Below are positions 57,586 through 64,000 of a DNA stretch of 64,000 bases, piece after piece. Source of the DNA: Acidovorax sp. Leaf78 (GTDB lineage: Bacteria; Pseudomonadota; Gammaproteobacteria; Burkholderiales; Burkholderiaceae_C); contig NZ_LMLZ01000023.1 in assembly GCF_001422735.1 (NCBI RefSeq), forward strand, positions 52,723 to 116,722, read 5' to 3'. Position 1 is the stretch's first letter, and each line of letters opens with the position of its first letter. The notes beneath the pieces were generated by a model. It searched no databases. It had not been told where the DNA came from and was given only the letters and a program-made list of their open reading frames with translations. The translations under genes and the position numbers were made by a program.

Positions 57586-58305
57586 ATGGAATCGCAATTC
57601 GGCATCGCCAACGTATGGATCCAGGGTGACTTCGTCACCCGCGCGGTCGCCATCATCCTGCTGGCCATGTCGCTGGCCTCGTGGATCGTCATCTTCATCA
57701 AGGCCCTGGACATCATCAAGTTCAAGAAGCACACCCGCGCTGCGCAGGACTTCTGGCACAGCGAGGACTTTGCCGCAGGCCTGACCAAGCTGGGCAGCGA
57801 CAACACCAACCCCTTCCGCCACCTGGCCCTGGAAGGCCGCGAAGCCACCGCCCACCACCGCAACACGAAGGCCCACCTGCACGACAGCCTGGACGTGAGC
57901 GACTGGGTCACGCGCTGCCTGCGCAACTGCATCGACGAGTTCACCGCACGCCTGCAGTCGGGCTTGGCCATCCTGGCCTCGGTCGGCTCCACCGCCCCGT
58001 TCATTGGCCTGTTCGGCACCGTCTGGGGCATCTACCACGCGCTGGTGGCCATCGGCACGTCGGGCCAGTCCACGATCGACAAGGTGGCCGGCCCCATCGG
58101 CGAAGCACTGATCATGACGGCCCTGGGCCTGGCCGTGGCCATCCCTGCCGTGCTGGGCTACAACGCCCTGGTGCGCGGCAACAAGTCCATCCTGGGCGGC
58201 CTCAACAGCTTTGCCCACGACCTGCACGCCTACTTCGTGACCGGTGCCCGCGTGAACGCCGGCGGCGAACAGGCCAAGGTCCTGCCCCTCAAGAAAGGCG
58301 CGTAA
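57586..58305 (+). CDS. exbB: ExbB proton-channel subunit
   Basis: 239 residues with three transmembrane helices (about 17-40, AVAIILLAMSLASWIVIFIK; about 125-150, ILASVGSTAPFIGLFGTVWG; about 170-192, GEALIMTALGLAVAIPAVLG). The SVGSTAPFIGLFGTVWGIYHA motif region is diagnostic of ExbB/TolQ. Linkage to tonB makes ExbB the right choice. CAGGGAG precedes the ATG. Confidence 0.96.
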   Translation: MESQFGIANVWIQGDFVTRAVAIILLAMSLASWIVIFIKALDIIKFKKHTRAAQDFWHSEDFAAGLTKLGSDNTNPFRHLALEGREATAHHRNTKAHLHDSLDVSDWVTRCLRNCIDEFTARLQSGLAILASVGSTAPFIGLFGTVWGIYHALVAIGTSGQSTIDKVAGPIGEALIMTALGLAVAIPAVLGYNALVRGNKSILGGLNSFAHDLHAYFVTGARVNAGGEQAKVLPLKKGA

Positions 58306-58308
58306 GCC

Positions 58309-58719
58309 ATGGCCTTCGGAACCCAAGACGATGCCGATGACGTGATGAACGAAATCAACATGACGCCCCTGGTGGACGTCATGCTGGTGCTGCTCATCAT
58401 CTTCATCATCACCGTGCCGGTGATGAAGCACTCGGTCAACGTGGACCTGCCCCGCGCCACCAACCAGCCCGAGGACGTCAAGCCCGAAACCGTGCGCCTG
58501 TCGGTGTCGGCCGACGGCAAGTACTTCTGGAACGAAACGCAGGTCACGGAAGAAGAACTCTTCCCCCGCCTGCAGGCCGAAGCTGCCAAACAGCCCCAGC
58601 CCGACTTGCACATCCGCGGCGACAAGGAAGTGCGCTACGAACGCGTGGCCCAGGCCATGGCGGCGGCACAGCGGGCGGGTGTGCGCAAGATCGGGTTCGT
58701 GACGGATCCGGCGCCTTGA
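58309..58719 (+). CDS. exbD: ExbD proton-channel subunit
   Basis: 136 residues. One helix (about 22-41) with the essential Asp23 in PLVDVMLVLLIIFI, preceded by NEINMTP. The periplasmic domain (LHIRGDKEVRYERVAQAMAA, GVRKIGFVTDP) is typical. It starts three bases after exbB and completes the TonB motor. Confidence 0.96.
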   Translation: MAFGTQDDADDVMNEINMTPLVDVMLVLLIIFIITVPVMKHSVNVDLPRATNQPEDVKPETVRLSVSADGKYFWNETQVTEEELFPRLQAEAAKQPQPDLHIRGDKEVRYERVAQAMAAAQRAGVRKIGFVTDPAP

Positions 58720-59036
58720 TGCGGAGGCTGCGAGTCAGCCTCTCTTACCCTCCCCTGCCACCCGGCCCGCCAGCTGCACGCTTTGCTTGCAGAGGGCGCG
58801 CCGGGTATGTTTTTGGGGCTTCGCTTTTGCTTTTGGCTTTCTTCGATGGGGGCTCATCCGCTACAGACTCCAAGCATCCATTGCTCAGCCACGCAGAAAA
58901 ACCAAACAGATGACCCTATTCAGCATTGCTTTGGAGGAGCTTTCCGGGATGCCGTCGTCTCTTTTGCTGGATTCGGCTATTGATACGATGACGGCCCCCG
59001 GCAAGAAGCAGGCATAGCGAATGGAGGTCGATAAAA
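58720..59036. other. Gap after exbD with no firm gene
   Basis: 317 bases. A 35-codon frame at 58910-59017 (MTLFSIALEELSGMPSSLLL onward) reads like a protein fragment but has no ribosome site. It may be the remnant of a gene that was partner to the small protein that follows. Confidence 0.3.
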
Positions 59037-59285
59037 ATGGTGACCCAGGATTTACCGTCTTCGTGGGCAATCACTTCCGGCCATCTGATTGCAAGCAAAA
59101 ACTACCTTCCGTCTCCACTCCCCAGCGGAGCAGTGGAAATTCTTCGTCAGATGGATGAGTTCCTAAGTCACAACGAACTCGGCTTGGCGCTTCATGAAGC
59201 AGAGTCCCTTGGCGAACTCTGTCATTCGCCTCCGGTTTTTTGGGCGGAACTGCGGCTAGCGGCGGAAAACATGGGGTTGAGCTAG
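59037..59285 (+). CDS. Small helical protein, immunity-protein-like
   Basis: 82 residues with GGAGG eight bases before the ATG. The end ILRQMDEFLSHNELGLALHE, then AESLGELCHSPPVFWAELRL, AAENMGL is the two-helix layout seen in small immunity proteins of contact-dependent or polymorphic toxin systems. No toxin is adjacent; the upstream gap may hold its remains. An orphan immunity gene is my inference. Confidence 0.5.
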   Translation: MVTQDLPSSWAITSGHLIASKNYLPSPLPSGAVEILRQMDEFLSHNELGLALHEAESLGELCHSPPVFWAELRLAAENMGLS

Positions 59286-59392
59286 GAATCGTCGCGGTTT
59301 GCTGCTCGCCTGTAGTCAGGCCTACACCACCCAGCCAGGGAACATGCGCTCCGGGCCCGGAACGACCCGTCGAAGTCCGCGATCGCTCGCAG

Positions 59393-59803
59393 TTACGGCT
59401 GCCCCTCAAACGACGCCGTGCCTTCCGGCAACCCCACCCAGTCATGTCGCCTACATGTCCAGATCTGCCGCTGCGGCGAGCCGAGCTCGTGCCGTTGTTC
59501 GATCGTGCCGATCCGCAGTGAATAAGTGGCGGGATCGCTCACAGCGCAGGCATAGAGCGAGCTGCCGCACACCTCGCAGAACGCCAGAGCGCGCTGGTTG
59601 CCGCTGGCGGCGGTCTTGATGTAGGTGCGGGGCGTACCCCGGGTCAGCCGAAAACTGGACGCAGGAGCCGCCATGTTCGCCCGGAAGGCAGACCCCGAGT
59701 GGCCCTGGCAATCATCGCAATGGCAGACCGTGATGGTGCCCGGCTGCACCTCGGCCTCGTAGGCGATCGCACCGCAGTAGCACGCACCGTCAATCTTCAT
59801 CAT
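59393..59803 (-). CDS. GFA-family (DUF636) zinc protein
   Basis: 136 residues. Cys motifs CYCGAI, CHCDDCQ and FCEVCGSSLY are the GFA (glutathione-dependent formaldehyde-activating enzyme-like) zinc sites. Family members are mostly of unknown activity; the named enzyme activity is doubtful even for the type member. It is divergent from hemP. Confidence 0.9.
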   Translation of the reverse strand: MMKIDGACYCGAIAYEAEVQPGTITVCHCDDCQGHSGSAFRANMAAPASSFRLTRGTPRTYIKTAASGNQRALAFCEVCGSSLYACAVSDPATYSLRIGTIEQRHELGSPQRQIWTCRRHDWVGLPEGTASFEGQP

Positions 59804-59885
59804 GTTCGGAATCCTTGATCTGAATGACCGCTGTGGTCAGATTCTGCCCGGCGAGCAAAAGAACAAAAAGAAACACTCCAGTCGC

Positions 59886-59918
59886 TTGACTTGTAATTGC
59901 GAATCGTTATCATTAGCA
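59886..59918 (+). promoter_or_regulatory. hemP promoter with Fur box
   Basis: TTGACT (59886-59891), 16 bases, TATCAT (59908-59913). The overlapping TTGCGAATCGTTATCATTAG is the best Fur-box match in the window (GAATCGTTATCATTAG). Confidence 0.75.
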
Positions 59919-59948
59919 AAACGCAATCAAACGCACCAGGAAAAACCC

Positions 59949-60170
59949 ATGCAAGCCACTTTGACCGCCGCTTCGATCCTGCGCCCCGCTTCTGCCAGCA
60001 AGGGGGTCTCGCACGCCGACGGGCAAGCCAGCCAACGCACCGAACTTACCGCAGCTGCGGTCGACAGCAGCTCCCTGCTGCAGGGCCAGAAGGCCGTCGC
60101 CATCAGCCACAACGGGTCGGTGTACCGCCTGCAGGCCACCAAGCTCGGCAAGCTGATCCTGACCAAATAA
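59949..60170 (+). CDS. hemP: Hemin uptake protein HemP
   Basis: 73 residues. The C-terminal half (SSLLQGQKAVAISHNGSVYR, LQATKLGKLILTK) is the HemP signature: an RxxLLxGxxxxxIxHxGxxYxLxxTxxGKLILTK pattern. HemP is needed for haem and siderophore receptor expression in Burkholderia, probably as a regulator. No hemA-type receptor follows; a terminator lies 200 bases on. CAGGAAAAACCC precedes the ATG. Confidence 0.92.
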   Translation: MQATLTAASILRPASASKGVSHADGQASQRTELTAAAVDSSSLLQGQKAVAISHNGSVYRLQATKLGKLILTK

Positions 60171-60375
60171 GGCGGCAGTTACAGCCATCACCAACACCCG
60201 CCGCAGCCCGCGCCTGACCGGTCTTTGCACCTATAGCGCCGCCAGCGGTACCCAGTTTCATCGTGGGGCGACTCCCGGGCTTTCAACAAGCTCGCAAGGG
60301 TCGTTTTTGCCAGCCAACGGGTTCACCCCCGCGTAGCCAGGCTTTTTTTGTACCCCAGGGTTCTTCGCTCGCAAC

Positions 60376-60404
60376 AAAAAAACCGGCCTTGAGCCGGTTT
60401 TTTT
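60376..60404. terminator. Bidirectional intrinsic terminator
   Basis: AACCGGC / GCCGGTT with A7 before and T7 after; separates hemP from the convergent GlcG-like gene. Confidence 0.9.
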
Positions 60405-60446
60405 GTGGGCGACGCCAGCGTCACCCGGTGCATTTCAATAGATTTT

Positions 60447-60497
60447 ACCCGCCAGCGCTTGATGGGCAAGCGCTGGAAGCTATCTATTTGATAGCAA
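60447..60497. repeat. Dispersed palindromic repeat, best-preserved copy
   Basis: CCAGCGCTTG-ATGGG-CAAGCGCTGG is a perfect ten-base-pair hairpin, followed by a second one, GCTATC-TATTT-GATAGC. I use it as reference for the family. It ends just beyond the 3' end of the GlcG-like gene. Confidence 0.8.
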
Positions 60498-60499
60498 AT

Positions 60500-60907
60500 T
60501 CAAAGACCCAGTGCAGCGATGCCGGCACGCGCGACCTGCGCGTCTTCGGTGGACTTCACGCCGCTCACGCCCACCGCGCCCAGGCACTGGCCGTCCTTGA
60601 GGATCGGCACACCGCCTTCGAGCAGGCCGTCGATGCCGGGCGCGCTCAGGAACGCGGTGCGGCCACCGTTGACGATGTCTTCATACACCTTGCTCTCGCG
60701 GCGGCCCAGGGCGGCCGTGCGGGCCTTGGAGGGGGCGATGTGCGAGGACACGGCCGCGGCACCGTCCAGGCGCTGCAGCCACAGCAGGTGGCCGCCATCA
60801 TCCACGATGGCGATGGTCACGGCCCAATGGTTCTTCAGGGCTTCGGCTTCGGCAGCGGCGGCAATGGCCTTGACGTCGGCGAGTTCGAGTTCGTGCTTGG
60901 TCTTCAT
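60500..60907 (-). CDS. GlcG/HbpS-family protein
   Basis: 135 residues. VTIAIVDDGGHLLWLQRLDG, then SHIAPSKARTAALGRRES and GIDGLLEGGVPILKDGQCLG with AVGVSG, the family signature. HbpS binds haem and iron; GlcG accompanies glycolate oxidase genes. Both contexts (haem genes and an alpha-hydroxy-acid oxidase) occur nearby, so neither can be preferred. Start at MKTKHELEL. Confidence 0.9.
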   Translation of the reverse strand: MKTKHELELADVKAIAAAAEAEALKNHWAVTIAIVDDGGHLLWLQRLDGAAAVSSHIAPSKARTAALGRRESKVYEDIVNGGRTAFLSAPGIDGLLEGGVPILKDGQCLGAVGVSGVKSTEDAQVARAGIAALGL

Positions 60908-61018
60908 GGATGTGTCCGGGTGGAGGAAAAGAAAGAGTCGAAGAAAGGTCGCCCGGACGAACCGCAGGGGCCCGCCGAAGCAGTGAACCATCAAGCATAG
61001 CGGCATCGCCAGGGCTGC

Positions 61019-61063
61019 TCACCCCTATGCAGGGTGAAAGTACCCTTACCAAAAGTAGGTAAG
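61019..61063. promoter_or_regulatory. Two inverted repeats upstream of the YccA-like gene
   Basis: TCACCC / GGGTGA (centre 61028) and CTTACC / GGTAAG (centre 61054), 26 bases apart and about 90-130 bases before the start codon. Possible operators; no known regulator suggested. Confidence 0.3.
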
Positions 61064-61150
61064 CGGGTGCGGTCATTGCAAGGCCAAAAACCGTCTCCAC
61101 CTAGAATTTGCAATGTCTGCGCTGTGCAGGCCAACAAGGAGAGACACAAG

Positions 61151-61846
61151 ATGAATGACCATGTCACCACCCTGGGCCACTCTGCGGGCTATGGCATCTC
61201 GCAGGAAGACCGCCACCGGGTTCTTCGCAATACCTACTGGCTGCTCGCGCTGAGCATGATCCCCACGGTGCTGGGCGCCTGGGTCGGCGTGGCCACCGGC
61301 ATCACCCAGTCGCTGCGCGGCGGCGTGGGCCTGATCGTGTTCCTGGGCGGCGCGTTCGCCTTCATGTTCGCGATCGAAAAGACCAAGCGCTCTGCAGCCG
61401 GCGTGCCCGTGCTGCTGGCCTTCACGTTCTTCATGGGGCTGATGCTCTCGCGCCTGATCGGCATGGTGCTGGGCTTCAAGAACGGTACCGACCTCATCAT
61501 GACCGCGTTTGCGGGCACCGCCGGCGTGTTCTTCGTGATGGCCAGCCTGGCCAGCGTGATCAAGCGCGACCTGTCGGGCATGGGCAAGTGGCTGTTCGTG
61601 GGCGCCATGGTGCTCATGGTGGGCGGCATCATCAACGTGTTCGTCGGCTCCAGCGTGGGCATGATGGCGATCTCGATGGCGGCCATCGGCATCTTCAGCG
61701 CCTACATGCTGTACGACATCAAGCAGATCCTGGACGGCGGCGAGACCAACTACATCAGCGCCACCCTGGCCCTGTACCTGGACGTGTTCAACGTGTTCCA
61801 GAGCCTGCTGGCCCTGCTGGGCATCATGGGCGGAGAAAAGGAATAA
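61151..61846 (+). CDS. YccA-like Bax inhibitor-1 family membrane protein
   Basis: 231 residues, seven transmembrane helices (from YWLLALSMIPTVLGAWVGVA to LALYLDVFNVFQSLLALLGI). The C-terminal ISATLALYLDVFNVF and MLYDIKQILDGGETNYISA segments with conserved Asp residues are diagnostic of TMBIM/BI-1. E. coli YccA modulates the FtsH protease. AGGAGAGACAC precedes the ATG. Confidence 0.95.
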   Translation: MNDHVTTLGHSAGYGISQEDRHRVLRNTYWLLALSMIPTVLGAWVGVATGITQSLRGGVGLIVFLGGAFAFMFAIEKTKRSAAGVPVLLAFTFFMGLMLSRLIGMVLGFKNGTDLIMTAFAGTAGVFFVMASLASVIKRDLSGMGKWLFVGAMVLMVGGIINVFVGSSVGMMAISMAAIGIFSAYMLYDIKQILDGGETNYISATLALYLDVFNVFQSLLALLGIMGGEKE

Positions 61847-61972
61847 GCCCCTTGAGCGGATGCGCCGCTTCCCCCAAGGGGGACGCACCCGGTGGCCCGG
61901 CGAAGCCGGTTCCACGGTTGCACTGGCCTGGGACCGCGCCAGTTTCTACGGCCGCTTCACAGCGTGCGCCAC

Positions 61973-62000
61973 AAGGCTCCTTCGGGAGCCTTTTTGTTTT
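61973..62000 (+). terminator. Intrinsic terminator
   Basis: AGGCTCC-TTCG-GGAGCCT with T5-G-T5 following. Ends the yccA-like transcript. Confidence 0.85.
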
Positions 62001-62062
62001 TGTTGAGCCCGCACCAAGGTCAAGCCTCAATAGCGGCGCAGTCCTGCCGATAATGCAAGTAC

Positions 62063-62437
62063 ATGTATCGCAATCTGCCCTCCACCCCGCTGCGGCTGCT
62101 GGCCGTAGCCGCCCTTGCGCTGCTGCTGACTGGCTGCGACAAGATCCCTGGCCTGGGCCCTGATCCGCGCGTGGCGCAGCGCGATGCCGAGGCCAAGGCC
62201 ATCGGCGGCGCCTGCCGCCACGCCCTGCGCGGCCTGGAGGATTGCTACACGCTCAACCCCAAGGCCGCCAAGGCATCCGTCTTTGCCGGCTGGAAGGACA
62301 TGGACGCCTACATGCGCGAGAACAAGATCGAAGGCGCGCCGTCGGTGCTGGGCGAGGTGAAGAAGCCCGAGCGCAAGGGCAGTGCCGACATCGAGACCGA
62401 GACGCGGGACCCTGCAGCCAGCCGAAGCCGCAGCTGA
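62063..62437 (+). CDS. Small lipoprotein
   Basis: 124 residues. Signal peptide with lipobox LLTGC (Cys24). The mature part is helical and charged, with a CRHALRGLEDCYTLNPKAAK segment holding two Cys that may form a disulfide, and a Lys/Glu-rich tail. It is an Acidovorax-type conserved unknown, to my recollection. Located in the envelope, function unknown. Confidence 0.8.
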   Translation: MYRNLPSTPLRLLAVAALALLLTGCDKIPGLGPDPRVAQRDAEAKAIGGACRHALRGLEDCYTLNPKAAKASVFAGWKDMDAYMRENKIEGAPSVLGEVKKPERKGSADIETETRDPAASRSRS

Positions 62438-62453
62438 GCCGCTCGCAGATGAA

Positions 62454-62475
62454 GGCTCCTTTCAGGAGCCATTTC
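62454..62475. terminator. Short hairpin between lipoprotein and rlmD
   Basis: GGCTCCT / AGGAGCC with a TTC loop, weak T content after it. Could end either convergent gene. Confidence 0.4.
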
Positions 62476-62546
62476 AAACTAAGACCTGAAGACGCCCAAG
62501 GCGGCAACGCCACCAGGGCGTCCATCGGGGCTCCAATCGCGGGCGA

Positions 62547-64000
62547 TCAAGCCCGCTCGAACACCGCCATGCTCTCGACGTGCGCCGTGTGCGGGAACAT
62601 GTTGACCATGCCCGCCGCAGTGCACTTGTAACCGGCCCTGTGCACCAGCAGGCCCGCATCCCGTGCCAGCGTGGCGGGGTTGCAGCTCACATACACAATG
62701 CGCTGCGGCGGGGTCCAGCTCTCGGCCCCGGGCGGCAGCGGGCCTGCACCCTCGGCACCGATGCGGGACTGCTCCAGGTCTGCCAGCGCGGTGGCCAGCG
62801 CAAAGGCACCTTCGCGCGGTGGGTCCACCAGCCACTTCTCGGCCGAGCCGTCGGCCACCAGCATTGCGGGCGTCATCTCGAAAAGGTTGCGTGCTACAAA
62901 ATCAGTAGCTGCCAGCGCTTTACTGCCGCGCGGCAGAGCCTGATTTAATGCATAGTTTTCGCGCGAACGGGCGACCAGCGCCTCGCTGCCCTCGATGCCC
63001 AGCACCTCGCGGGCCTGCGTGGCCAGGGGCAGCGTGAAGTTGCCCAGGCCGCAGAACCAGTCGATGACGCGCTCGTGCGGCTGCACATCCAGCAGGCGCA
63101 GTGCCCGGCTGACCAGCACCCGGTTGATGTGCGGGTTGACCTGCGTGAAGTCGGTGGGCTTGAAGGGCATGGTGATGCCAAAGTCCGGCAGCGCGTACGA
63201 CAGCTGTTCGCCGCCCTCGTCGAGCAGCTTCACCGTGTCCGGGCCCTTGGGCTGCAGCCACCATTGCACGCCGTGCTCGGCGGCAAAGGCACGCAGCCGC
63301 GCAATGTCGTCGGCGCTCAGCGGCTCCAAGTGCCGCAGCACCAGGGCGGTCACCGTGTCGCCACAGGCCAGCTCGATCTGCGGGCAGGTGTCGCGCGCGT
63401 CCATTCCGGCGATCAGCGCACGCAGCGGCATCAGCATCGCATCCACGTGCGGGGGCAGGATCCTGCAGGTCTGCATGTCCGCCACGTAGCGGCTCTTGCG
63501 CTCATGAAAGCCCACCAGCACCGTGCCCTTCTTGATCACATGGCGCACGGACAGGCGGGCGCGGTAGCGGTAGCCCCAGGCGGGCCCCTCGATGGGCCGC
63601 ATGACGGTTTCGGCCTTGACCTTGCCCAGGTGCCAGAGGTTGTCTTCCAGCACGCGCTGCTTGACGGCCACCTGCGCGCCCACGTGAAGGTGCTGCATCT
63701 TGCAGCCGCCGCAGGCCCCGGCGTGCAGGCCGAAGTGCGGGCAGCCAGGGCGCACGCGCTGCGACGACTCGCGGTGGATCGCCGTCAGGCTGGCTTGCTC
63801 CCAGTTGTTCTTCTTGCGGTGGGTGTTGGCCGTGACCAGCTCGAACGGCAGGGCGCCGTCGATGAAGACGACCTTGCCATCGGGCTTGCGGGCCACGCCC
63901 TGGGCGTCCAGGTCCATGGACTGCACCTGCAGCCAGCCGTCGGGCAGGTCTGCGCCGTCTTGTGCGGCGGGTTCAAACGAGGGGGATAGTTCTTTCGGTT
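62547..64000 (-). CDS. rlmD: 23S rRNA (uracil-5)-methyltransferase RlmD-like, 5' end outside window
   Basis: At least 484 codons; the frame stays open to the window edge, so the start is probably beyond 64,000. TRAM domain ([20 protein letters not shown]), Fe-S cysteines ([14 protein letters not shown]), SAM site ([16 protein letters not shown]), VDPPREGA and the catalytic Cys in [13 protein letters not shown] are all present. The Cys spacing differs from E. coli RlmD (nine rather than five residues between the first two). It methylates U1939-type uridine. Residues encoded by 62892-62940 derive from a palindromic repeat inserted in frame. Confidence 0.92.
   Translation of the reverse strand, partial: PKELSPSFEPAAQDGADLPDGWLQVQSMDLDAQGVARKPDGKVVFIDGALPFELVTANTHRKKNNWEQASLTAIHRESSQRVRPGCPHFGLHAGACGGCKMQHLHVGAQVAVKQRVLEDNLWHLGKVKAETVMRPIEGPAWGYRYRARLSVRHVIKKGTVLVGFHERKSRYVADMQTCRILPPHVDAMLMPLRALIAGMDARDTCPQIELACGDTVTALVLRHLEPLSADDIARLRAFAAEHGVQWWLQPKGPDTVKLLDEGGEQLSYALPDFGITMPFKPTDFTQVNPHINRVLVSRALRLLDVQPHERVIDWFCGLGNFTLPLATQAREVLGIEGSEALVARSRENYALNQALPRGSKALAATDFVARNLFEMTPAMLVADGSAEKWLVDPPREGAFALATALADLEQSRIGAEGAGPLPPGAESWTPPQRIVYVSCNPATLARDAGLLVHRAGYKCTAAGMVNMFPHTAHVESMAVFERA
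62892..62940. repeat. Dispersed palindromic repeat inside the rlmD coding sequence
   Basis: TGCTACAAAATCAGTAGCTG, then CCAGCGCTTTACTGCCGCGC matches the family reverse-complemented. Translated in frame it gives [13 protein letters not shown] between NYALNQ and FVARNLFE, where relatives such as E. coli RlmD have only a short turn. Confidence 0.55.

Larger units (their letters stand above)
60171..60499. other. Gap between hemP and the GlcG-like gene
   Basis: 329 bases with no gene. It holds the bidirectional terminator at 60376-60404 and a full copy of the dispersed palindromic repeat at 60447-60497. Confidence 0.6.

Noticed and set aside
58716-58913. 65-codon frame overlapping the exbD stop
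   Set aside because: Pro-rich start, no family or ribosome site; probably chance.

Overview
The window is a high-GC chromosomal segment whose housekeeping genes (the thrS-infC-rpmI-rplT-pheS-pheT-ihfA block, an AceA-type isocitrate lyase, RlmD-type rRNA methylase) look like a betaproteobacterium of the Comamonadaceae, probably Acidovorax or a close relative. This is judged from protein sequence and gene order only; no database was searched.

Positions 1 to about 38,960 are a P2-like (Peduovirus-type) prophage integrated at the 3' end of a tRNA-Pro(GGG) gene (38,960-39,036). Only the integrase-side junction is in view. I found no second copy of the tRNA 3' end near the left edge, so the prophage probably runs past position 1 and the umuDC pair there is probably prophage cargo. 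From left to right it holds: umuD(3' part)-umuC and small unknown genes; a structured non-coding stretch; divergent packaging and capsid genes (Q and P leftward, O-N-M-L rightward); tail X, holin, SAR-type lysozyme, Rz with an embedded Rz1; tail completion R and S; baseplate V-W-J-I; a non-P2 set of tail-fibre genes; an inserted secreted-protein gene; sheath FI, tube FII, E with an E' frameshift extension; tape measure T, U and D. Then comes an AT-rich cargo cassette of two HEPN-like proteins, the C-type repressor facing left, and a rightward early operon (ribbon-helix-helix protein, Ogr-type activator, small proteins, HUH replication protein A, two related Cys-rich proteins, a P-loop kinase, an AlpA regulator), ending in a tyrosine integrase. 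Ogr-like palindromes (TGT-N13-ACA) occur at the three expected late promoters.

From 39,066 to 47,063 is the leftward translation operon thrS-infC-rpmI-rplT-pheS-pheT-ihfA-merR followed by the tRNA. Upstream of thrS there appears to be a 13-codon Thr-rich leader peptide followed by an intrinsic terminator, which suggests ribosome-mediated attenuation. infC appears to start at ATC. Next come aceA with two phased operator-like sites, a gamma-glutamylcyclotransferase-like gene, an EamA transporter, an RraA-like aldolase and a SWIB-domain protein.

From about 51,880 to 60,170 is an iron-acquisition region with three Fur-box-like sites: TonB-dependent catecholate-type receptor, PiuC-like hydroxylase, an alpha-hydroxy-acid oxidase, Bfd, tonB-exbB-exbD and hemP. 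The right edge holds a GlcG/HbpS-like gene, a YccA/BI-1 membrane protein, a lipoprotein and RlmD, which runs off the window. A family of short palindromic repeats is scattered mainly through the host part, including two copies that lie inside coding sequences.
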